Shown piece by piece: positions 44,651 to 56,379 of a stretch of 64,000 bases of DNA. The position numbers and the translations under genes were made by a program. The notes beneath the pieces are model-generated. The model saw only the letters and a list, made by a program, of their open reading frames with translations, was not told where the DNA came from and searched no databases. Position 1 is the stretch's first letter. Every line of letters begins with the position of its first letter. This DNA comes from Magicicada septendecula (taxonomy: Eukaryota > Arthropoda > Insecta > Hemiptera > Cicadidae), in assembly GCA_034769895.1 (NCBI GenBank), contig CM068373.1, positions 196,148,134 to 196,212,133 on the forward strand, read 5' to 3'.

Positions 44651-46364
44651 TGTGTCGGGGTTTTGATGACCCGGCGTTTGTATAAAATGTAAATTCGACA
44701 TCTATTTATTAATTATTGTCGGCAGTGAAATTGTCCGTCAACGCGATCTGTATTGCTATGTTTTGGCAGTTAAGGCATGCCGACGCTATCTAGCGAGTAG
44801 ACAATTAGGTTGCGGTTCCGGTGCACGTTGAGTGTTTAGTAGCCGGCTCGCTTCTGTCACGTAAACAAGTCCCTGTCTTCAGTGGCAAAGTTTGTCTATA
44901 TTGTGGGTTTTCTTCTCTTTAATGGCCGAGTAAACGCCCTAAGACCTACCGGTAAGTACTTTCAAGATCTATTATTAATTTGGTTGCAAAAGGTTTAAAT
45001 TCATACTATAATTAAGACAGATGTGAATAGATTTCTCTAATATGAATACAGTGGCGTGTGACCGGAAATGCACGTTTATTGTTAAATATTGAATTTATTT
45101 CAAACTCTAATACAGCCTATTACTTTGTATTTGTAACTAATAATGGTGTATGAAAAAGAGATATAAGAAATTATGTAATTTTGGGGAACTGGGGGACTTT
45201 GTTGGATTATCTATGTGAGCACGTGGCGGATTAACCGGAAGTGTTCTTGTTAATTATTTAACTTATTCCAAGCTCTAAAACAGCCTACACGCTGTATTTT
45301 GTAATTACCAATTGTCCATATCTAATGGGCGTAAAAAGAATTATGTATTTTGCGAGACTTTGGTGATTGACTGGGCGAGCACAGGGCGAATGAACTTGCT
45401 ACTTGTTGTGATATGCGAACGCTGTATGTGCCTGTGAGTGTGAGTTATAAACTGATTCGAATCAAGAGTGAGATATAATTATATTAATTCAAATATAAAA
45501 GAGAGAATGTTTCACCTAATTTTGATGAACGGTCAGGCGCGGCCACGTCTTGTGTTTGTCATACACGCCTTGTATGTGACACGTGTGTGTTAGGCTTTTG
45601 TGGTCAGTAAATTAATTATTACTAATGTCCAGGGTTCCCGTGGTAGATGGAGATTCGACCACAGAGTGGTGCACCTACATCTTCACCATGTTCTGGACAA
45701 CTTGAAACTTTAGTTCTCCCGCTGCTGAGGGAGACACCACTGTAAGCCATAATCCTGTGACCACCTGGACCGAAATGAGGTGATATTTAAACATTTTCTT
45801 TTATTCAAACCTGGCTTCGGCAGAAAACACTATGTGCCGTGAATTTAACATACAGTTTCATTGAATGTTATACCGTTAGGCTGTTTAATCGGGTGTGTGC
45901 CGGCTGGACAGTTTCGATGTAACATGAGTTGAATAATACAGTTAGTACAAGTATGATTGTAGACCTGCCCGCGGGAGGGTTCCAGCGTGCATTCATTTTA
46001 TGCCTTTAATGGGTGGAAAAGTTGTGGGCGGGGGGCCAGTTTTAATTAAGTATATGGGTGTAGTTTCTATGATGTGCTGAACCGGCTGGTTTGGTTTCAT
46101 TTTTATCACGTGTTTTTTTACACTTAATCACTTTCTTTTGATACAAGGGCTGGGGTTTTTTTTATTCCGCTATCAGTTCTAGTTACTGTTAAAAAGAAAT
46201 AAGAATATGTTTTCACAAATCAGGGGGGTAGGCGCCTGTGGGTGCCATTTCATGCATGCTTCTGACGTGTCATCTTGTGTCGGCTCAGGCATGTGCTGGA
46301 ACACCCCTGCGGCCGGGTCAATTCAGTATCTCTTGAAATTATATATATATATATATATATATAT

Positions 46365-48383
46365 TGTAACGGTACATAACCCGGTCCCAATAAAGTAAAT
46401 CATGAGAATAAAAGTCAGAAATGGGTAAAACTAAAGCTCGCTCAAAATTTAATTATATCACTCAACATAATAAACAATTCGAGTGCGAAGTGAGTTCTAG
46501 TGTACCCATTGAGGTGAAAAACCAAAGTGAAATTAATGTATTACTAAACTGTGCTGTATGTTTTCGATAGGATAAAACTATGGAAGTAGTATGTAATAAT
46601 ACTAATTGATTTTTGTTATTTTATTTATTTATTGTAATTTATATTGTATGAACCACAATTTGTTATAGCCAAGTTAATATTATATTGTTTCAAATAATTG
46701 TGTTAGATTGTAAGAAAACCCAGGGTTAATTTTAAAAGACATAAAAATTTTAACTACCAAAGATAATATAAAATTAAAATAATCCTATGAAGGAAATGGC
46801 AACCGGAAGTAGTACCGGGTATGAACACTATTCGAGACTAAATAAATAATATATAAATTTATTTAATGATAATAAAATGTTAAAATATTTATATACAATG
46901 TCATAAAAAAAAAATTAACCAAAACATATTATGTAAATTAAATTAGTAAAGAAACCGGAATGGAAGGGAATTATTTTTCCATAAATAAAATATAAATTTA
47001 TAATAATCACAAACTGCCTACATAATAAAAATACTATGTGTTACTAAGAGTGATGAAAAATAACAAGTATTGTTAATAAGATATAAAAAATTTTGAACTA
47101 AACCGGAGAGTTGAAGAAACGATGCGACAAAAATTATAAAAAATAACCTTTTTTGGACGTTGGAGGAGGCGAAATTCACGCAAGAGTAATAAACAAAGTG
47201 AATACTAACTAATTATACCTGAGGAATCCAAATTAAATGGTGATATACATTAAAAACCAGTGGATGAAAACATTCTGAGGATCCAATATAGTTCGGCCTA
47301 CTTCCAGTAGACAATTAGAAAATACTCCAAACTAAAAGGAAATAATAACGCAAGACGTACCTCATCACAGAATAAAACTTCAATCCAGTAAGGACAACAC
47401 GGAGCGAGGTAATATAAACATTTTTTTGTAATAAGTCCAGAAGAAAACTCGTTTTTTAACAGTGAAATAGAACAAAAAATATTCATTTTATCATATGTTT
47501 CTTTCAAAGTAAACAAATACATGCTGCTCTCTTACGGCAATTCCGGAAACTACGTAATATTTGAAAAATAAACAAAATTATTTATTAATTTTTTGATATT
47601 TGTAAAGCGTAGCAATTATCCATTTCTGACACTCTCATAACACAAAGAATTCACCCTGAACCCTGGGGAATTACTAAGAATTATGTAATAACTGATGTTT
47701 TTTATTATAGCGTAATATTGGGTAAATAACAACATATATGTTTTGTTCCTTAGACAGATCTATGTTTACTCGGTAAAGTCGAGATGATGTTTTTTTTTTT
47801 TTCAAATAAGATTAATTGTGATACCTATATTTTGGTGGCAGGAGACAAAAGTCAATAATCAATAAAGCAATGTTATTGAAAATTAATATTGAAGAATTAT
47901 AACGTGTTATAATTTATTGTAGTGGGTAGTTAATGAAAATTTCAGCACAACATACAGAAGAAATCGTCACAACTGAGGGGCAATAATGATACTTACTCTC
48001 TCTTCTGCATAAGGCTGAACAAATTACCTCCTTGACCCCAAATCACACACTCTCGATTTCTTTTAGATTGAGTAAAACAAGATAAACAAAATCCTTTATT
48101 TATACCTTTTAAAACGTCAGTTAGTATAATTCAAAAGTGACGCATACTGCGTGAGGCATATAATAACACTTCCATTACACCTCACGAAAAAATAAGCAGG
48201 ACGTTACAAATTGGCGAACCCAACATTTGGGGCTTGACTAAAGGTGTACGTTTCGCTAACACCCGCCTCTCGCAGAAACCGCACGTTACAGAATTGGCGT
48301 ACAACTGTGGGGCGGAATTAACGAAGCTTGTAATTACAATACACTACTAAGTGGTAAATGCCTCTAATAAGCGGTACGTTACA
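46365..48383 (+). repeat. Solo LTR of element E
   Basis: 2019 bp, TGTAACGGTAC at the left and GTACGTTACA at the right, flanked by ATAT on both sides (46361-46364; 48384-48387). AT-rich without an ORF of note. CGTTACA followed by a primer-site-like AATTGGCG also occurs internally at 48202 and 48284. Confidence 0.8.
48202..48383 (+). promoter_or_regulatory. Repeated LTR-end/primer-site modules in element E
   Basis: CGTTACA-AATTGGCGAACCCAAC (48202), CGTTACAGAATTGGCGTACAAC (48284; the first 20 bases shown are enough to see the match) and a final CGTTACA (48377). The first two look like successive LTR-end plus primer-site units about 82 bases apart. Confidence 0.55.
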
Positions 48384-48387
48384 ATAT

Positions 48388-48536
48388 GAGAAAACAATAT
48401 TAAGTTTTAAGTTATATTGTTAAACGTAGCCACAACCTCCCAAAATCGTGTCTGTACCGTAATTATGTGCGATAAATGTAAACTAATTTCTGTACTTCCA
48501 ATAAATACACCCTTTTAATGTACACTAACAACGTAA
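48388..48536. other. Short stretch between element E and the Helitron fragment
   Basis: About 150 bases that match neither the Gypsy LTR nor the other Helitron copy. Origin not recognised. Confidence 0.4.
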
Positions 48537-49259
48537 ATCCTAAGGGGCAACCCCCCCCATTGTATGTATGTATCTATGTATGTATGTTCCACATCTCCTC
48601 CTAAACCACTGGACCGATTTCAACCAAACTTGGCACAAATATTTTACGCAACGGGAGAACCAACATAGGATAGGTGTTTTTTTCGATGGGGTCCTTTGGG
48701 GGGTCCTTTGGGGTCTTCCACATCTCCTCCTAAACCACTGGACCGATTTCAACCAAACTTGCACAAATATTTTACGCAACGGGAGAACCAACATAGGATA
48801 GGTGTTTTTCAATACGATCCTTCGGGGGGTCCTTTGGGGTCTTCCACATCTCCTCCTAAACCACTGGACCGATTTCAACCAAACTTGCACAAATATTTGA
48901 CGCAACGGGAGAACCAACATAGGATAGGTGTTTTCCGATACGATCCTTCGGGGGGTCCTTTGGGGTCTTCCACATCTCCTCCTAAACCACTGGACCGATT
49001 TCAACCAAACTTGGCACAAATATTTTACGCAACGGGAGAACCAACATAGGGCAAGTGTTTTTTCGATACGATCTAATACGTTATATAATAAATAGTAATA
49101 ATAGAAATAAATAATAAATAGCTGTTGCTATGAATGTAAATAAACAAACTAAGAGTTGAGAATTTGTAAAATCTATCTAATCCTATACTATTAAGCGAGC
49201 AATAATTGTACAATTACGTACAACGTGAAACTCCGTAGTGAAGCACGGGTATTTTGCTA

Positions 49260-49260
<1 letters not shown>
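48537..49260 (+). mobile_element. Helitron-like 3' part with minisatellite
   Basis: From TCCTAAGGGGCAA it matches 37174 onward, with four units of about 126 bp starting at 48589, 48718, 48844 and 48970. The 3' end is a classic Helitron end: hairpin CCGT (49233-49236) with ACGG (49245-49248), then GTATTTTGCTAG and a T. The left end is missing. Confidence 0.78.

Positions 49261-49303
<43 letters not shown>
49261..49303. repeat. (TA)n tract of LTR4
   Basis: Long run of TA units directly after the Helitron end, continuing into the LTR sequence ATTCATAAAATTAAAATTTC. Confidence 0.92.
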
Positions 49304-49313
<10 letters not shown>

Positions 49314-50543
49314 TCATAAAATTAAAATTTCACAATTTTGTAAAATTATACAGGCTGTACTAAAACTTCAATTATGATTGTATTCTCTGGCTGTTATGTT
49401 CAAATCAGATTTCTTTAAAATTTTATATCTTAAGCAAATTAAAGCTTCTACAATTTTTATGAAACTCATACAGGCTGTGATGACACTTTAATGCGTTATT
49501 GTATTTTTGCTATCATCGGTCAAACCCGATTTTCTCAGAATTATAAATTTTCCAATTTTGTAAAATTATACAGGCTGTACTGACACTTAAGTTACAATTA
49601 GATTTTCTTGTTATGAGGGTCAAGCCAGATTATTCTGAATTTCTGAATATTACGTAACAAAACTATACCGGCGGCACGGTCAATTTTAATTTGTAACCTT
49701 TTTTTTTATTCTTAGGGTCAATTCCGATTTTCCTTAAATTACTATATTTTATGAAATGAAACATTTTTACAATTTGCAGTGTTATACAAACTGTACTAAC
49801 ACTTTAACTCGTAATTGTATTTATTATCATAGGTCATTCAGATTGTGCTTCAAATTTATAAACGCATATCGGATAAATTTATATAGAATTGTTACAGCAT
49901 TTTAAAATTAGGTTTGTGGTATTTCTGAGTAAGCTATATTTGCTGGCTATAGGCATTTTCTCCTTATACGTGGTATCGCTTTAACAAAACTAGCAGGGTT
50001 GGTGGCAGCCATGTGAAATTTCTAAATGGTCTGGCGATCATAATACAGGCGGGCCGCAAGGCTTTCTATTTATAAAAAAAAAAGACTGGGAATTTATGTT
50101 TGTTATCTTGTGCATTATATGTGATTTTATGTTGTGTCATGTGTTATGTGAACAAATAATATTTGCAATGTAAATGGGGGAACATGTTATATTTATAATA
50201 ATATAGATGGATGAATAATATATTTACACATTTAAAATGTTGAAGGATTTATTAGGTCTGTGATACTGTTTTGAGGGGTGCGCCCTTTAAAGAATTTATA
50301 CAATTATGATATATTACTTAAATAAAAAAAAGAGATTTAAGAAATACAAATATTAAGCTATGTGAATTGTGGAACTTATGAAAATTAATAAAGAGTTGTT
50401 ATTTGTTGGTTCACAGAGAGTTTTAATTGCAAGTCCCGTCTCACTGGACCCAGTACATATTATGCTTCTTCTAGGCCCTTTGCCTAGTTCTAAATACCTG
50501 GTAGCCTTTTCTTAAAAAAAAAAAAGGAGGAGGAGGGGTTACA

Positions 50544-52226
50544 ATAGTAGTTGTTATTGGGTGGGTTTGGGTTCCTCTGACCATTGAACCATAATTATTA
50601 TTATAATAACCGTTTCTATTTGGTTGACTGTTATTATTATTATTATTCCGATTAATATTATTATTATTATTGTATCCTACATTATCCCGGCTCGCGGAGC
50701 TATAATAATTATTATTTTTGCTGTTCTGATTATTATTATTATTCGTATAGTTGTCATTTCTAAATTCTGGTTTCTCATATCTCCTCCTACTTTGGAGGTA
50801 AGTCTTCGTGTTCGTACATTTCGTGCAACTCCATCATTGCTTGTACGGTTTTAATCTGACTGTTGCGGCGAGCTCTTATTATGTCCTCCTCATAATGGTA
50901 GGATAGTTTGCTGACCAAGCATTCTTCGGGTATTTTGGGCTCTAAGTGTTTGGCCACACACACCTTCCCTAAGAAATATGCAGTCAGCGTTTTACCCCAA
51001 TACGGGTTATACTTCCCATGACATATTCCGTCTCTTGCGATGTTCTGCGTAGACTAGGACCAATATTTAGCCTTAAACAACCTCTTGAATTGCTGATAGT
51101 CCGTAACTTCGTCCCTTATCGCCATCCACCAATTATCGGCTATCTTGAACGATTCATCTAGTACTTCCTTATTTGCGCTCCATCGGTTACCTTGGTGTTT
51201 TGCGAAGTACTCTTCAATTCTGGCTATGAATTCCATAGGCTTGTTTTTGTATAGCCTGAAGTTAATCCCTTCTCAATTTTCTGTATTGGGAAAACTGGTG
51301 ATGCTAGTTGGTCGACTATGAAAAAGGTCTATGTCGGTTTGATTTTGTCGAACCTGACCATTTATACTGGTCACAGCAGATTCAATCCCGTCACATTTTT
51401 CTGTGAATCGGTTCTGCACTCTTTCCCATTCTTCGCGTGTTTGTTTTAGTTTTTCTTCTAAATTCTTCCTATTCGTTTCTTCTATACTGGTGACCTTGGT
51501 GTTTATTTCTGTTTTAATACTCTGTACTTCTCGCTCAGTCTGACTCCATCTTTCGTCAGCCTTGTAATCTTTTGTTCTATCACCGTTATTTCCTCTTCTA
51601 CCTTCTTGCTGATTGTTTCATTGTTCTCTGCTATCTTCTGAATCAATTCTTCCTTTAAACGCTTCCATCTTTCCATCTAACCAGTTCATATTCTCTTGGT
51701 TAGTCTCCCTTAATTCTTCTCTTAACTGTTGATTATTATTTTCCATTTTCTTTCTGGTTTCTTCCATTGTCTTATTGGTCTCTTCCAGTTTCTGGCTTAT
51801 CTGACTTAATTCCTCCTTCGACTGTTTATTGTCAGTTTTTATTTCCTCCATTTTCTCCTCTATCTTCTTAATATTTTCCTCCATTAATAATTTATTGTCA
51901 TTTTTTATTTCGTCCATCTTCTCCTCCATCTTTTTGCTGTTTTCTTCAATTTTCTCATTGGTATCTCCAGTTTTATTACCCAATTCTTCCTTCATTTCCT
52001 TACTATTCTCATCCATCCTCTCCATCATTAGCCTGAACATTTCTTGCATTGCCACATTCCCTGTTCGTGTGGGGTTTTCTGATTGTTCCTCTTGTGTGGG
52101 TTGGTTCGGATCCGCCGGAGGTAATTTCATCTCCGCATCTTCCACGGGAGTCGCCTCCTTATCCTCCATATCTATTTCCTTCTCGTCCTCCGCCGCCCTT
52201 TTCTTAGATGTTGCTCTCCTGTGCAT
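50544..52226 (-). pseudogene. Coiled-coil Gag of element A (broken, cut by the Gypsy array)
   Basis: On the minus strand it starts at 52226 (MHRRATSKKRAAEDEKE), with 202 residues of acidic N-terminus and coiled coil (KIEENSKKMEEKMDEIKND). Frameshifts follow between 51617 and 51237. The Gag domain is at 51236-51054 (MEFIARIEEYF, NWWMAIRDEVTDYQQF, LFKAKYW) and continues in shifted frames to an Asn/Arg-rich tail (YYNNNYGSMVRG) that is cut at 50543 by LTR4 of the Gypsy array. The WW and YW signature ties it to the Gags of Z and D. The pol half of A would lie left of the window. Confidence 0.82.
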
Positions 52227-52319
52227 CTTGCTTCTTCTCCCGACCTGTTAACAGCTGCCAGCTAAAAATAGGAAATTGGGCAAATTGTTTTTATTTATCG
52301 GCCTATCAACCCCTATCTT

Positions 52320-52342
52320 TAGCCCCTAAAGTTGGACGCCAA
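52320..52342 (-). promoter_or_regulatory. Primer binding site of element A
   Basis: Minus strand: LTR end TTACA, then AA, then TTGGCGTCCAACTTTAGGGG. Same place and start as in Z, B and E. Confidence 0.6.
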
Positions 52343-52344
52343 TT

Positions 52345-55103
52345 TGTAACTTAACTCGTGTTACTAATAAAATTTATGTTTGAGAAAATTTACAAGTTAT
52401 AAATTTATTAAATTTTTTTTAATATTATTTATATATTTTAATTGTTTAATTAGTTTTATTATTTAATTAGAAGTATTGATACTAATTTATTTCCATGTGT
52501 TAATTTGCTAGACTCGGTAAAGAAATATTTGTTCTATTGTGTTAATCCGATTATGTCAAAGCTGGGTCGAATTGTATTCGCTTATAACTCAGCTCCTTTT
52601 CTTCTTCTTCTTCTCGATTTCTTTAGTTATTACCTTCTAAGTTAAATTAGAAATGGAATAAATTAATTTTAATTACTCAAATAATTAAGAAAACTCGTGT
52701 TTAGAAACAATAATGACATTTATTTAAGAAGTGATGCGATAATCTTATGTGCATAGACTATTGCTGCGGCTGAGACTCAATTCACAGGTCGATTGTGTTA
52801 ACTAACAAAATATATAAAATTACAAAATTGATTAACAGAGTTCTTTGAACTGTCGAAATGGTCAGGGAAAGGCAAGTTACAAGATACTATACTTACAATT
52901 AATTAATACTTAATTACTATTACATAAAAGTAAAATATATTTGAAAATAATGTCATTTAAAAAGGAATAATCGAACCAGTCAGCTGTGTATGACGTCGCG
53001 TAGCTATTGATTCATCATGGCAGTGTACTGCTGGCGAGATGACTTCGAAACATGGCAGCCATCAACATCGGATTTCGCCCAACTACGCCGGCTTGTGGTT
53101 TTTTCCTCTCACCCAAATGTAATTGTGGATATCTTCTTCTGCGATAGTGTATTTCCTCTGGATGCTTCTGTTGTAATGTTCCTTTTCGCTCAAAGAGGTA
53201 GTTTGATGCAGTATTACTAGTGTTGTATTCAGTGTTCGAAATCTGGTTAAGTTCGTTATTCAATGGAATAGTATTAATTCAATTATTCCAACATGGCGGA
53301 TGATTCTTGGTGTGTTGGTGTTTGATTATATTGTAACTAAAACTCGTTCTTCACTTCGTTAATTGGTTAAGTTATTTTTATTAATTTTAGGTTTATAACA
53401 TCTGCAGTAACTCTTTATATTGTACTTTCAATTTAGTTCAAATTATTTAATTTTTTTTTTTGGATCTCCCTTCTGCACATTCCCATCCGTTCTGGTTCGC
53501 GTTTAACAATCAACTGCTAACTGAAATCGTTGTTTAATATAGTAATTCCAGAAATATTTTGGTATCCTATCCCATTATCTGAAATCAGTTGTTCGTCTTG
53601 TCCAGGCCTGATCTCATATAAATATATGATATTTTTTTCTATTTTCTGGCTATAATTTAATTATTTTTTTTTAATTTCATGAAAATTTAAGTACCTAGCA
53701 ATATTCCTGTTCTAATTTTACATAAATCAATATCCAACATGACCTATTTTAGTTTCAATTAAGCTTAAAACTGACATTTTTTGACATTTCTTATAGGCCT
53801 TATTATTATTCACATAATTATAAATTAAATGGCTTACAAGTCGTTTTATGTTAACATTGTCCTTAAATAAGATTACTCATTTCATCATTATTCTTTGTCT
53901 TTAACAATTTGTTGTTACAACACACCGATACTGATTAATTTACATTTTATTTGTACTGTGTCCACTGTTAGGCATTATATTACACATTTCCAATAAAGTC
54001 AATTTTATCCTCTGATCATTACATTTACTATTATATATTTCTGTGATAATTATAATTAAGTATCTTTATTCTAAACTGACTAATCTCTGTTAATTTTATA
54101 CAGTTTTATTTAATTTATCCTTTTGGATTTGATTACATAGTAAAAGTTGAATTTGGGCTAAAAATCAGTTTTGCTTTAACAAGTTTGCTTCCTTATTATT
54201 TCTATAGTTTACAATTTAAAAGATATTATGATTATTTCCTTGCCTTTCCTACCTTAACAAAACTTTAGCAATAATTAATGTTATTTAACTATAACAAAAC
54301 ATGTTATAATCTAACATTTTCAATTACATATAATGAAAGTTCATGTTTCCATATTTATATTAATATAAAACAATCCTTACATATTATATTTAAATACTCT
54401 ATTACAATTAATAACATTTCAGTCATTTTCTGTCTTTCACTATTATAGTTTATATTGGATATCACTTTCCTTTTCACTGAGGCATTCTTTATCACCTACA
54501 CTAATGGTAGCCTTTAATCCTTTCTACTTAATATTCTACTCTTTACCCTGGAGTTATCTCTATATTTAATTTACAATCTTTAACTTATTTGTAGTGTATC
54601 CTGTAACTTGGGTTACTGGGATTTAGGGTTTTGTCATTATTTTGAATTTAATTAAATTGTACATATTTGTCATGAGATTTGGGAAGTAACCTTCCCTAAT
54701 ACTACACTCCTTGTACTAAGCTTGAATTAGTCGGTTCTTTATTTCTCCTGCAATGAGTATGTTATTATTTTATGTTTGGATCCTTTGATGTAGTTATTTT
54801 AATAAGTTACCCATGATTATTTTTCATTACTGCTCCTTATCTTACTGGGTATACTGATGATGTACTGGGGTTTTAATCATCATGTGGTTGAACGTATATT
54901 GTTTTATATTGATTGTTCCTTTTATTTGGACCAAGAGTTTTTTTTTGTTATAGAGTCTATTGTCAGCATTTGATTTACTATAATGATCAATTTATTTAAT
55001 TTATTTTTAACCATTTTGTTATCACTCACTACAGATTGTTTCTTCTTTTTCTTTTCAAAGTTGTATTAAGTTATATTCAAGGTGAAAATTCTGTTATGCT
55101 ACA
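52345..55103 (-). repeat. 5' LTR of element A
   Basis: 2759 bp. The minus-strand start TGTAGCATAACAGAATT is at 55103, and the end TTACA at 52345. It is followed outside by ATAT. It is homologous over most of its length to LTR B (60621-63799): shared landmarks are CTTCTTCTT tracts (52600; 60893), GAACTGTCGAAATGGTCAG (52848; 61149 in similar form), GGACCAAGAGTTTT (54940; 63643) and the terminal 25 bases. AT-rich with no gene seen. Confidence 0.82.
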
Positions 55104-56379
55104 ATATTTAAGAAGTGTGACGAAAGGTAATTAACCTATTTTATAGTCATAACTACTTCTGGAGGCAATAACAATGTTTAAATAACACTTCTGCTTCAAC
55201 CAATAGTGGTATCAATTCCATCAAGGGATTATCGCTATTTTGAAAGTCATTTTTAGCTATGGCAGACTTTCAGTGGACTGTTATGTGCAACTGAGAATGA
55301 TAAATTCTTATCACTGAGTCAACGTTACAAAAAATATGACATCCTCAAATGGATTTCAACAAAAATGAATCAGTACATAAAATTAAACTGTCGATTATCA
55401 ATGCTTACTGGTACTAACTGTGACAGATATTGTCAGTAGAACTCGAGACTGAAGAGAAATGTTTCAACAAAATCGAAACGTTAACATCCAAGAACTTTTG
55501 CAATGTCATAACAAAGAACTTACAGAAAAAGAATTAGAATAGCTGATAACAAAGGCTTTAACTAGCCTGAAGACAGAGAATGAGGACAACAAGAGTTTGT
55601 GGAGTACAACTCTTTCAGATAGTGGGTGATTACTGTATATCTGATTTTGTTTATACTTGGTGTACTTTTATTCTGCACACACACATTTTACAATTTATAT
55701 TATGACATGACCAAAGGTACAGAGAACAAAAATAATAATTGAGTGTAACTAATGATAAGACAGCATATAAGAAAAGTATTCTAAATATTAACTATGACAA
55801 TGACGAACCATGACTTACGAAGACAATAATATCCAGAAGGGAAGATCAAGTGACAGACAAACATGTAAATAATAATTAATTAATAGAGTTAAAATGTACA
55901 AATGTTAAACGTAGTTAATAAGTAAAAGACATATGTTAGGTCACAAGCAATAGAGTAAAACTAAGAGGTGGTATGTGTACCTCAGACAGTTAATTTGTAG
56001 TATTGAATCACAGACGGTGAATGATATAATTATTACATACATAAAAATATCAAATTATGATTACCAAAGTTATGTTGTGTAATGGTGATAGAAAGTGATA
56101 AAAACAGTGATAAACGATAAAAAGAAAAAAAATTTCTAGTGAAAGTGTATCAACCCAAAATGAACATCGTTGAAACATATATAATGTATATGAGAATACT
56201 ATATCTATCTCGTGTGGTATGAATAAACAAAGTGTAAATAACTAAAAAGAGAGAAATCTTACGTTACGAACTCACAATATTATCTAGTGACGAAGATAAA
56301 ATAAAATACAAGGGAATAATATTACTTATAAAATGTAAAATCGAACCTGAGACCCACACATATGATCCAAGACCTTAAC
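55104..56379. other. Unassigned AT-rich stretch
   Basis: No recognised gene or repeat match. It lies between LTR A and the minus-strand BEL2 remains and may be the 3' part of BEL2 after deletion of pol (inference). Confidence 0.4.

Larger units (their letters stand above)
44651..50543 (+). repeat. LTR4 of the Gypsy array, with nested insertions
   Basis: 44651-46360 plus about 49261-50543 give about 3.0 kb, equal to LTR3 without its insertions. It has TATAAAA at 44681, TATAAAAG at 45494, a GTAAGT donor-like site at 44952, and ends GGAGGGGTTACA at 50543. No primer site follows, so this is the right edge of the array. The (TA)n tract is split between 46332-46364 and 49261-49303. Confidence 0.87.
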
